Shown here one piece after another: positions 54,801-64,000 of a stretch of 64,000 nucleotides of DNA (its first letter is position 1; the number at the start of each line of letters is the position of its first letter). This DNA comes from Cricetomys ansorgei (lineage: Eukaryota > Chordata > Mammalia > Rodentia > Nesomyidae): contig JAMJFZ010000769.1 of assembly GCA_026225945.1 (NCBI GenBank), positions 682,501 through 746,500 of the forward strand, given 5' to 3'. The notes under the pieces are model-generated. The model searched no databases, was not told the DNA's origin, and saw nothing but the letters and a program-made list of their open reading frames with translations. The position numbers and the translations under genes are program-made.

Positions 54801-56520
54801 TATTAGTTAATATTCTGTTGCCATGATAAAATAGCATGACCAAGGCCACTTAAGGAAAAAAAAGAGTTAATTTGGTTTAAGATTCCAGAAGGATAACAGT
54901 CCATCATGATGGGGAGGCACTGTAGAAAGAGGCAGACATGACAGTAGGAGTGGAAAGCTAAGAGCTCACATCTTGAATCACAAGAACAAAGCAGAGTAAG
55001 TAAACTAGAAATGGTACAAGGCTTCTAGTGTCTAAACCTCCCCACAAAGATGTACTTCCAGCAAGGCTGCATCTCCCAAACCTTCCCTAACAGTGCCACC
55101 AATAGGGAACCATATGTTCAGATATCTGATATGGAGAACATTCTCATTCAAACTACCATATTCTACTGTCTGATCCTTAGGCCTAATGGCCATTTTACAT
55201 TGCAAAATTCATTTAGTCCAACTTCAAAAGTCCCCATTTTTTCATATTCTTAACACTATTTAAAAGTTCAAAGTCTCTTCTGAGAATCAAGGAAATATCT
55301 TTCAAAGGGCTTAATTGGATCTGTCCCTCTAACTTTGCTGCTTGCAACATACTTCTCTCTTATGCGGTGGTTCCATTCTCTGTATGCAGCCTTCCTTGGC
55401 AGACATCCCACAACACTGGCATCTCCAACAACTTGGGATCTCCAGTGCAACCCAGACATCACTTCAACAACTTCATGCATGGGTCTTCATACCATCCTTC
55501 CTTTGAAGGGCCTTCATGCATGGAATCCCCTGCCACACAATGGCTTCAGTGGCTCTCTGAAATAAGGGAGGAAGAATACAGAACCCCTTTACTCTTGCAT
55601 TCTGCATGTTTCTAAAGCCAATACCATGTAGATAACACTGTCAAGTTTGGCTGCTAGTTTTGGATGTCCCCATTCACCACCCTGAATCACATTAGTGACA
55701 AATCATTTATTCAGTTGCTTTATAAGAGCAGAAAATATCTTGTGTTCTTTTTCACAGGTTAAAAAATTAACTAGGTAGGGTCTTGCCCTGAGTGTGCCCT
55801 TCTCAATTCCAGTATTAAGCGTGAGCCTTAAGCCTCCTAGTGCTCCTTATTTCTCTTCAAACTGAACTTTTTTATTTCTATTAGCATCATTTGCTCTTTT
55901 TCATTGAAATTTTGCATGAGAGTTATTAATAATAGCCATGCCATAAATTCAATATTATGCTGCCTTGAAATTTTAAGACCTCAGCCCAAAGAGACTAGTC
56001 TGTTTGTTTTTAATTTAGCCTTAGTCAATTTCTTAGGGCAAGGGCAGAATGCAACCAGATGTTTTGCCAAATTATCACTGACTGGCCTCTGGCCCAGTTC
56101 CTAATGAAACCTATGAAACCTCTTCACCCTGTGAAACCTCTTCAGCTGAGCCTCCACAATCCACATTTTTCTCAGCACTACTAAGTTCCAGGTTCCTACT
56201 AGAAAGGTCCTTTAAGGTCTGCTCTCACCATTTAACCACTTTCCTAGTACAAACTTCCAAAGCTTTTCACATTCCTTCAAAAATTTCCCAGATTCTTGAC
56301 AGCAACAACCCACTCTCTGGTATCAACTTTTTTATATACTAGTTCCTTTTTCTGTTGCAGTTATAAAATACTATGATAATGGCAACTTAAGGAAGATCAA
56401 GTTTATTTTGGCTTAGGAATGAGTCTATTATGGTAGGGGGGCATAGTAGGAAGCAGCAGGCATTGTAACAGGAACAGAAAGCTGACAGCTCATATCTTGA
56501 ACTGCAAGCACAGATATGTG
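54801..56520 (-). mobile_element. Second ORR1-like MaLR element, antisense
   Basis: The left LTR (54801-55158) starts TGTATTAG and ends ACTACCA. The right LTR begins near 56336 and is recognisable to about 56515. The primer-binding region (TTGATACCAGAGAGTGG on minus) lies at about 56327-56311. Internal blocks match the element at 33956-35915, for example AGTCCAACTTCAAAA and TTCTTAGGGCAAGGGCAGAA or its counterpart. The two copies share architecture but are clearly diverged. Confidence 0.72.
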
Positions 56521-56734
56521 TAATCATTCCTGGCTCCCTTTACTCATTTAAATGTCAAGATTTTGACTACTAGCAACATTAAAAGCCACACTTACAAACA
56601 AGTCTGTTCTATCACCAGGATCTATGTCTTCAACGTCTACCACTAGTCACTACGATTACCATCTGTATTGGTCCAATGTACATAGAAGTCATCAACGGAG
56701 ACCATTTACCAACTTCTGTACTAGTATCTTGGTA

Positions 56735-56862
56735 TTTAAATTTCTAATCCTCCTGGCTCCACCTCCTGGAGCTAGGATTATAAATCTGCACTACCATGAC
56801 TAGTTTATATGGTGCTGGACTTTGCATATTATTGGTAAGCACTTCACCAACTGTCCCATATG
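56735..56862 (-). repeat. B4-type SINE
   Basis: GAGCTAGGATTATAAATCTG (B1 half) and GGTAAGCACTTCACCAACTG (ID half). Confidence 0.6.
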
Positions 56863-56904
56863 TTTTTAAAAAAAGCTATATTCTCACACACACCCCTTTT
56901 CTTT

Positions 56905-57053
56905 CAATTCTGTTTTGAAATAGTGTCTTCCTAAATTGCCTATGCTGGATTTGAACTTGCTATGTAGCTTAGGCAGACTTCAAGCCTACTATTCTCTTGC
57001 CTCAGCCTTCAAGTTGCTGTGATTTCAGGTCTACACTACCACACTTGGCTTAT
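56905..57053 (-). repeat. B1-like SINE
   Basis: TTTGAAATAGTGTCTTCC and CTACACTACCACACTTGGC. Confidence 0.7.
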
Positions 57054-57674
57054 ATGACTGAGCTTGATTGTTTAAGGATCAAAATCAGGAAGTCAGAAGA
57101 CTCAGTAAGTATGATGTAACAGTAGGAGGAAGAGACCAAAAAAAAAAAAAAAGAACAATCCATAAATTACAGAGGTTCACTCTGATCATCCTAGGACAGG
57201 TTCCTGATACAAGTTAGTTGTTATCAGAGGAAAAGAGTTGGTTCCCTTACAGTGTTAGGAGACACTGGGAGACACTGGGGAGGAGATTAACTCCCAGTAC
57301 TTTGGGGAAGAAGTTGACATGGGCCCATCAGGACTGTGAACTTTTTAAACTTCCCCATCTCTGAATTCAAAGTAAGATCCTATTTATCTCTCCATCCCCA
57401 CAACTTCCCCATGTGTACTCTAACCACTGCCAGTGAGAGTGTTCTCCATTCTCCAAAGACATTCTGCTCTTTCCCTGTTCTTTGCCTTTGACCCTGCTGT
57501 TGTTCCCTTCATCTAGGATGCTGTCTTTCTAATTTCTGCCTATAAAATTGTTCTTATTCTTCAAGGCCTATCACTAGTTCCTCCTTTTCTCCCTTTCTGA
57601 GATAGTTTGATTCTTTGTGACTAAACAGAAATAAGTATAGGTGGTATGAAGGTGTGTAAGGAGGGACCCAGGCT
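57054..57674. other. Unassigned intergenic sequence
   Basis: No gene; a 14-bp AGACACTGGG-type duplication near 57260. Confidence 0.35.
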
Positions 57675-57752
57675 AGCTGAAAACTCATTACACAACTGAG
57701 GGTGACCTTTAACTCTACCTCCCATGTCCTGTGATTACAAGCCTGGCCTCTG
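57675..57752 (-). repeat. B1-like SINE fragment
   Basis: CACAACTGAGGGTGACCTTT and CCTGTGATTACAAGCCTGGC. Confidence 0.6.
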
Positions 57753-58534
57753 AACAGTCTTTCAAAGACAGAGTCCTGAGAGTAAAGGGCAGAAATCATT
57801 TCAGCAGAGCCAGCAGCACATGCAAAGTTCCTGAGTTTGTTTTTTTTTAATGCCAAAGGACCCAACATATTAAATATTTGTATTTAGATCTTGATAAATT
57901 AATAACCTAAATGTATAAACCACACAAATGTTTTCATATTTGTTGTATCTTCTGGCAACTTTTCATGAGCTATTATTAACCTCAATTTATAAATGAGATA
58001 ACCAAGTCTCAGGATTTAAATGACTATTCTAGAGAAAACCAAATTTAGAGTGGCAGAACAAAGATGCCAAAGTAAGTTTTCTGATGCCAAAGAAATGCTC
58101 TTTCCTCTACATTCTGCCACTCAACTCTGGTTTTCTCTGATAGTGGAGAACTGAGTAAAAGGTCAAGCAGAGGTTCCAAGAGAAAAGTTAGGAACTGCGG
58201 GGGGTTGGGGGGAGGTGGTACTACCTTCACAATTTTTGTTTTAAAATACATTCTGTTTTTAAGAAGCTATACAACATTGTATGCTCAATAGGTAGACAAA
58301 TATCTTCATTCCTTTCCATGACCTCTTATCTGTTTTCCATGGTTGGCAAGTTGACACTACCATTCACATAGGTAATAAAAACAGAGACGGGACAGGGTGA
58401 CTTCTAGCCTATTTAAATAACTAATGTGGAGGTGGTGGTGGGAGCCAACAAAAATGTCATATCATGGAAAGTAAGCATAAAAACCTATCTTTGAGGAGTT
58501 ATGCAAATTGCCTAACTGAAACTCTTTGTTGTTT
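57753..58534. other. Unassigned intergenic sequence
   Basis: Nothing recognised. Confidence 0.35.
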
Positions 58535-58668
58535 TCTGTTTTGTTTTGTTTTGTTTTCTTTTGTTTTAGACAGAGTCTCACTATATAACTCAGGGTGGCC
58601 CCAAATACATGAGCCACATGCCTAAACCTCCTGAGTACTGGTATAAAAAAGTGTACCACCAAACCAGC
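58535..58668 (-). repeat. B1-like SINE with GTTTT tail
   Basis: TTAGACAGAGTCTCACTATA and GTGTACCACCAAACCAGCC. Confidence 0.75.
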
Positions 58669-59003
58669 CTACTTGAATGAAATTCTACTCTCTGTACCAG
58701 TGTCATTCCAGTGGTGTGTTCCTTTAGAACACCAACCATCAAACAATTCTAACACAAATAGGTGGTTCCTTGGCTTCACGGTGAGACCCTCTCTTAAAAA
58801 AGGTAGTGGGAGATATGTTACAAAATACATTATATTTGTATTAAAGTACATTGTATATGTATTAAATTATGTATATACATTATGCAAAATACATTATGTA
58901 TATATTATATTATATACAAATAATACACATTGTATATGCATTATTAAATTTACTATTTTACTATTTACTATATTTACTAATTTTACTATTTACTATAATT
59001 TAC

Positions 59004-59052
<49 letters not shown>

Positions 59053-59165
59053 GAGACACGATCTTGCTAGTTAGCCATGGCTTTTCTGGAACTTGCTATG
59101 TGGTCCAGGCCTGCTGCTGACTCTTGGTCTGGGATTAACATCATATGCCACCATACTGGGCAGTA
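59004..59165 (-). repeat. B1-like SINE with (ATT)n tail
   Basis: ATT array of 50 bp (59004-59053), then GAGACACGATCTTGCTAGTT and CATATGCCACCATACTGGGC. Confidence 0.8.
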
Positions 59166-59397
59166 TATTTTTTTAAAGAAGTGTAACAAATAATAGGATT
59201 CCTTTTCTGCAAAAATTTGGTCCTCTTTAGAGAACAGCACTGCCACCCTTAGTGAGAAGTGGAAATTGCAATTATCAAGAAAGAATATTGTATTGCTAAA
59301 TGTATGCTATTCTGATTAACAGTTTTGAATGATAAAATGTGTTGAAGAAACCTTGGAGATAGTACTTGATTTCTTTATTACATTATAAGTAAGTTAA

Positions 59398-59522
59398 AAG
59401 TCAGGCATGGTGGCTCACGCCTATTATCTGAGCACTTGGAAGGCTGAGGCAAGAAAGGGTGCTGTGAGTTCAAGGCCAACCTTAGATGTAGAGTGACACC
59501 CTGTCTCAAAAACCAATGTAGC
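59398..59522 (+). repeat. B1 SINE
   Basis: GTCAGGCATGGTGGCTCACG and CACCCTGTCTCAAAAACC. Confidence 0.85.
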
Positions 59523-59547
59523 TAAAAAAAATACATAAATATATTAA

Positions 59548-59685
59548 GTCCAGAACTAATAGTACAAGCCTTTAGTTGACTCAGTAGGTTGAAATACAAC
59601 TGCCAGTTCAAGCTGAGCATGGTCTACCTAAAGAGTTCAAAGTCAGCCTGAAGTGCATAGTGCAACCTTGTCTCGAAAAGCAAGT
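59548..59685 (+). repeat. B1-like SINE
   Basis: CAGTAGGTTGAAATACAACT body and AACCTTGTCTCGAAAAGC tail. Confidence 0.6.
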
Positions 59686-59689
59686 AAGG

Positions 59690-59805
59690 ACCAGTGGGAT
59701 GGCTCAGCAGGGAAATGTGCTTGTTGTTTAGGACTGACAACCTGAGAACCCACTCTACAGAATTGTCCTCTGACCTCCCATGAACGTGCTAGTAAAAAAA
59801 AAAAG
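59690..59805 (+). repeat. B3-like SINE
   Basis: GGACCAGTGGGATGGCTCAG and TTGTCCTCTGACCTCCCATG. Confidence 0.75.
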
Positions 59806-59819
59806 TTTAGGAGCAATTT

Positions 59820-59890
59820 GGGGGCTGGGATTGTAGTTCAGTGATAGAGTGCTAGCTTAGCATGTGAGAGGCCTTGTAGTCATACCTGAG
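59820..59890 (+). repeat. ID SINE
   Basis: GGGGGCTGGGATTGTAGTTC and AGTGATAGAGTGCTAGC. Confidence 0.75.
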
Positions 59891-59912
59891 ATAGGAATGG
59901 AGATACAGAGGG

Positions 59913-59913
<1 letters not shown>

Positions 59914-59979
<66 letters not shown>
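59914..59979. repeat. (AT)n(AG)n compound microsatellite
   Basis: About 37 bp of AT then 28 bp of AG, both perfect. Confidence 0.95.
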
Positions 59980-59983
<4 letters not shown>

Positions 59984-60024
59984 GAGCTAGATAAGAGAGA
60001 GGGGAAGGTAGAAATGGGAGTTCA

Positions 60025-60120
60025 ACCTGTAATTCCAGCATCCAGGAGACAAAGTTTGGAAGATCACTGAGAGTTAGGGCACAGCCTGCACTACATGGCA
60101 AGACCCTCTCTTAAAGAAGT
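60025..60120 (+). repeat. B1-like SINE, 5' truncated
   Basis: CAACCTGTAATTCCAGCATC and CACTACATGGCAAGACCCTC. Confidence 0.65.
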
Positions 60121-60542
60121 AAGGGAAAGAGAAGTAGTGACTGTTCTAATAACATATTTGTCTATTTTCATATGCATATGTCCTTTGAAAACTTGCAAAG
60201 TAAATGTGACAACCTGCCTTCATTTTAGGTTCAAGGAGTTTAAAATCTTCTATTAACACATGGTTAATAAATGACCAGGCTAGCAATTTTCTGCTTTCTA
60301 TGATACCATATGATCTTTTCGAATTTTTACTGATCTTATGAAATTGTACTAAGAAATAACAATATCAAGTAAAAACTGGCATTCTAATGATTTATTTTCT
60401 TTTTCAAGAAATCATGCCTTAGTATTCCTGTGGTACATACCTAACTGAAAAGACACAAATTATAACTTGCTAACTACCAGTTTGACTCTAAATTTTTAAC
60501 TTATATATTTATTTTATTGACTTTAAAAATGATTTATTTGTT

Positions 60543-60665
60543 TGCTTAGTGTGGTCCATATGCCTCTAATTCCAGCACTCAAGAGGCAGAGGCAGGCAGA
60601 TCTCTATAAATTCAAGGCCATCCTGGTCTACATTGTGAGCTCCTGTTTTGGAAAAATAAAGAAAT
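60543..60665 (+). repeat. B1 SINE
   Basis: CCTCTAATTCCAGCACTCAA and AGAGGCAGAGGCAGGCAGAT. Confidence 0.85.
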
Positions 60666-60864
60666 ACAAATAAAGTTTTTATTATTCTCCATGTCTTTCC
60701 TGCATGCATGTGCACTACATGCATACCCAGTGCCAAATAATTAGAAATGACTATCAAATAATGTGCAACTGGTATCACAGATGGCTGTGAGCTATCATAT
60801 GGTGCTTTACCAGAGCATTAAGTGCTTCCAACCCACCTTCCAACTCCTCACCCCTTTTATTTTA

Positions 60865-61045
60865 CTTATTACTAATATACTTACGTGTTTGATATGTGTG
60901 AGCATGTTGCCATGATCAATATGTGGATGTCAGAAAAGTCAATTCTCGCCTTCCACCTTTATGTGTATTCTGGATATTGAACTCAGATTGTTGGATTTAT
61001 GCAAGCAAGCACCTTTACTTATTTAGCCATTTCAGTGGCCCAGCA
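60865..61045 (-). repeat. B3-like SINE
   Basis: AATATGTGGATGTCAGAAAA and CAAGCAAGCACCTTTACTTA. Confidence 0.65.
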
Positions 61046-61154
61046 GTTTGGCTCCAAATGTCTAAGCATTGCTTATGTACTTAAAACAGTAAGTCTGCAA
61101 ACTAAAGTCCATATCACCAAATCAAATTGTTTTTCAATAGCAAAGAATTACAAA

Positions 61155-61277
61155 AAGGGGCCCGTGAGATGGCTCATCAAATAAAAGAACTTGATGTAAA
61201 GCCTGAAAACCTGAGGTTGAACCTCAGAACTCACATAGTAAAAGGAGATGATCAACTCTTTCAGGTTGTGCTCTGAC

Positions 61278-61316
<39 letters not shown>

Positions 61317-61345
61317 GGCACAAAAACAGACACATAACATTAAAT
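61155..61345 (+). repeat. B3-like SINE with (CA)n
   Basis: GGGGCCCGTGAGATGGCTCA, TGAGGTTGAACCTCAGAACT and a CA run (61279-61311). Confidence 0.7.
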
Positions 61346-61639
61346 AAATGTAAAACAGAAAAGAATTACAAAAAAGTGTCACCCTTATATTTTACTACCT
61401 AAGCCTTTATCCCTGAACCAGAGGAGGTACCAGTCCTAGAGATACTGCATTGTCAAATCACTGCATAAAATGTATGAAGCAAGCTCTTACTCTATCATCA
61501 AGCTCTAGAAGTCCATTTAATTTATTGCCAGAGGACATACCAGATATTAAACTTAAAAAGAAACCACAGATAGTATACAGATAGTATATACTTAATCCTA
61601 GACAAAGGGCAGAGAAGAGACTTATAGTTTATTTAAAAA

Positions 61640-61725
61640 ATACTTTTTAGATCAGGTCACATGAAGCCCAAGCTGACCTGGAACTATGTAGCAAATATAA
61701 CCTTGAACTCTTGACCTGTTTTAAA
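61640..61725 (-). repeat. B1-like SINE fragment
   Basis: AGGTCACATGAAGCCCAAGC and CTGACCTGGAACTATGTAGC. Confidence 0.6.
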
Positions 61726-61729
61726 CATA

Positions 61730-61815
61730 TTTTCTCCCTCTCCCTCTCTCTCTCCTTCTCCCCTTCCCCCCCCTCCCTCCCCCCTCCCCCTCTCTCTCCT
61801 CTCCCCCCCTCCTCT
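61730..61815. repeat. 86-bp uninterrupted polypyrimidine tract
   Basis: All C or T from 61730 to 61815, with several C runs of 5 to 8; the minus strand is a polypurine tract with many G runs. Confidence 0.95.
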
Positions 61816-62000
61816 GTGTATCTGCATGCATGTGTGTATTCAGGTGTTCAAGGAGACCAGTAAAGGGCATCAGATTCCCTGGAGCTGAAATTAAGGTATT
61901 TGGTATTTGTGATCTGCCTAACATGGGTGCTAGGAACAAAACTCAGGTCCTCTGGATTAGCAGTGAGAACTCTTAAACACTGAACCATCTCCCCAGTCCT
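61816..62000 (-). repeat. B2/B3-type SINE
   Basis: GGTGCTAGGAACAAAACTCA, AGTGAGAACTCTTAAACACT and GAACCATCTCCCCAGTCC. Confidence 0.8.
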
Positions 62001-62184
62001 CATTATACATCTAAATTTCTGAAGACACCTGCTTGGAACTTGACTTATCTCTCAGGGTTTGTGGAAATCTCTAATGAGATAATGAGTGGGAAATCATGTT
62101 TTAATAACAGATTGTTAGATTATTATATAAAACAAGTTCTGGGTTTAGTCCATTCTCCAGAAGTGTAGCAGATAATAAAAAACA

Positions 62185-62315
62185 TCAATTCTGGGAGTGG
62201 TGGCACACACCTATAATCTCAGCATTCAGGAAGCTGAGGCAGGAGAATTGCTACAATTCCAGGCTAGCCAGTACTATATAGTGAGAACCTGTTACAAATA
62301 AAATAAAAGCATTGT
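62185..62315 (+). repeat. B1-like SINE
   Basis: CTGGGAGTGGTGGCACACAC and AGGAAGCTGAGGCAGGAGAA. Confidence 0.8.
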
Positions 62316-62609
62316 TATAAATGGATATTCAGTAACTGAAACAGTGTAAATGACAACTCTGAATACAAAAAATATGTAGCGATTTTTGGGGGAAACAATA
62401 TGATAAAGAGATGTTACACAAGTGGATGTGTATACTTAAAACACCTCCACTGAAAGTATCACCCTTATATTTTATCACTTAAAAACCAACCTCATCGCTC
62501 CTGGGGATACTGAAATTATCAATACAGAACTTAACAGATCTTGAGCATCTATACATATCTTATAAAAATAACATTTTACAAAGCTATATTTTTAGGAAAA
62601 ATGGATGCT

Positions 62610-62715
62610 TAGCCAGTCAAGTTTGTGCATTTGGGAAGCTGAGTAGGATTGTGGAGAGTTTGTAGCCTGCCTAGGCTATAGTGTGAGACCTTGTCTTACA
62701 AAATTTTAAAGAGAA
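62610..62715 (+). repeat. B1-like SINE, diverged
   Basis: GCATTTGGGAAGCTGAGTAG and GAGACCTTGTCTTACAAAA. Confidence 0.6.
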
Positions 62716-63741
62716 GAATTAAAAAAAAATACAAGCTCACCTCAACTTTGTGACTTTATTAACCTCCTTTTGAAGTACCAGGATTACAACCCCAGAATTA
62801 CAAATTTCTTAAATGGAGCTATGGTTAGCAGTTCAAAATGACTCTCAATGAGCTAAAAACCAAGGTACTCACAAGATTGTATTCTTTTGGGGCGGTATTA
62901 GGGAAGGCTTTTTCATGTCTTTTCCATCTGTAGTGGTTACTTTCATTCTTGAGTCAGCAAGAGTCAGTCTGGTTTTTCTCATGTATTATTCTGACACCCT
63001 TGGCCAGTTTTCAGGACTCTTGTAATTGTACTGAATCTGGCAGATAAGCTAGAATAATTTCCCCACTGTAGGTCATCTGATTAATAGTTTTTGTGAAACT
63101 TGAAGCCTTCATTTTATGTTGCCATGTAAGTATATGTAGTCATAGTTTCTGGGGACGAAAATATGGACATTTTGGGGAGACCACTATTAATTACTCTGTC
63201 TACCATAGAACCTAAGGATGATAGGTGTTTTTGTGACTGTATAGGCAAGCTTTCAGTGCAAACTTGAGAGTGTAGAACACCAGTGATTTATCCAGAGGGA
63301 TCAAATGTGATGTTATAATCTCATCCTGACAGTACTTCAATCTAGTATAGTCTGAAGGAAAACCTCATGGGTTTACTTTCCCCCACCGGTCTCAGTTTCT
63401 TTTTTTTCCCCCACCTCATTCTTATATAACCCTGCCAATTCTGCCATGTACCCTCTTTGCTTTCTTGGCTCTCTCCTGGTCTTTTCTTGGTCCCCTCTCT
63501 CTTGGCCCACTCTACTCCTTGCACTCTCTCTCTTCTATTCCTTTTTTGCTCTCCCAACCCCCTCTCCTCTCATGGCCTAGTTCAGTCTATTGGTCATGTC
63601 TAGTCTACCACTTTCTCTTCCTGCTCTGGGCCAGAAGCCTCTGGTTGTACTGTTCTTCATATGTAAAGTAAAAACCTTCCCTTCAACCATACCCTAGAAC
63701 AATCATGTCTTCATTTTATACATCTGATATAAAGCCTCACT
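62716..63741. other. Unassigned intergenic sequence, CT-rich on the right
   Basis: No gene. 63000-63210 (GACATTTTGGGGAGACCACT, CTGTCTACCATA) has the look of an ancient mammal-wide repeat I cannot name. 63390-63600 is CT-rich. Confidence 0.3.
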
Positions 63742-63822
63742 TTATACAGGTACCGGGAATTGAACTTCGATCATCAGAACTTGAAACAGACGTCACTGAG
63801 CTGTCTCTCTAGCTCAGTTTGG
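63742..63822 (-). repeat. B3-like SINE fragment
   Basis: GGTACCGGGAATTGAACTTC and CACTGAGCTGTCTCTCTAGC. Confidence 0.6.
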
Positions 63823-64000
63823 CAAAGGGTAGAATCAGTTTCCTGTTTGGGAGTACACTAATTGCATTTCATCCTCTTGCCATCAGGTAAAGTTGTGGGG
63901 CAGTAGCAGGATCTCAGAAAATATTAACTTCCTGCTTGGCACATTTCTTCTTCATGTAATATATTTTTCATCATGTTTAAAGCTGAACTGTATCAGAAAC

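Noticed and set aside
63000..63210. Ancient mammal-wide repeat 3' end
   Set aside because: The GACATTTTGGGGAGACCACT to CTGTCTACCATA pattern is suggestive, but I cannot assign a family or strand.

Overview
This is nuclear DNA from a muroid rodent. The repeats show it: dense B1, B2, B3, ID and B4 SINEs, ORR1-like and MT-like MaLR LTRs, and rodent-type L1 3' ends. None of the SINEs looks very young, and I cannot settle the family; a cricetid-type species fits better than laboratory mouse or rat (inference).

The only protein-coding gene I can support is the 5' part of X-linked glycerol kinase (Gk), on the minus strand. Coding exon 1 (27057-26980) starts in a CpG island. Exon 2 is at 7941-7868 and exon 3 at 7179-7073. 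All splice sites are GT-AG, the phases fit, and together they encode the first 86 codons plus one base. Exon 4 and later exons are not found and must lie left of base 1. Intron 1 is about 19 kb, intron 2 is 688 bp, and at least 7.07 kb of intron 3 is present.

Layout: 1-7072 is Gk intron 3 (SINEs, one ORR1-like LTR split by a B1). 7073-27057 holds exons 3 to 1; its large intron 1 contains a TSD-flanked L1 tail (8346-9058), an unusual 2-kb GC-rich composite retroposon (10265-12235), an ERVK-like LTR (15116-15995) and a very dense SINE field (12.3-26.2 kb) that is almost all in + orientation, antisense to Gk. 26760-27690 is the CpG-island promoter. 27.7-64 kb is 5' flanking DNA with no recognisable gene. 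It is rich in retroelements, including an ORR1-like element inserted in an L1 (32.9-36.2 kb), a multi-layer nest (38.7-43.3 kb), a gammaretrovirus-type solo LTR (53333-53905) and a second antisense ORR1-like element (54.8-56.5 kb).

I found no CRISPR array, operon, tRNA or rRNA gene and no new multi-gene system. The most unusual object is the composite retroposon at 10265-12235. Repeat family names are from memory of consensus features, not from a database search.
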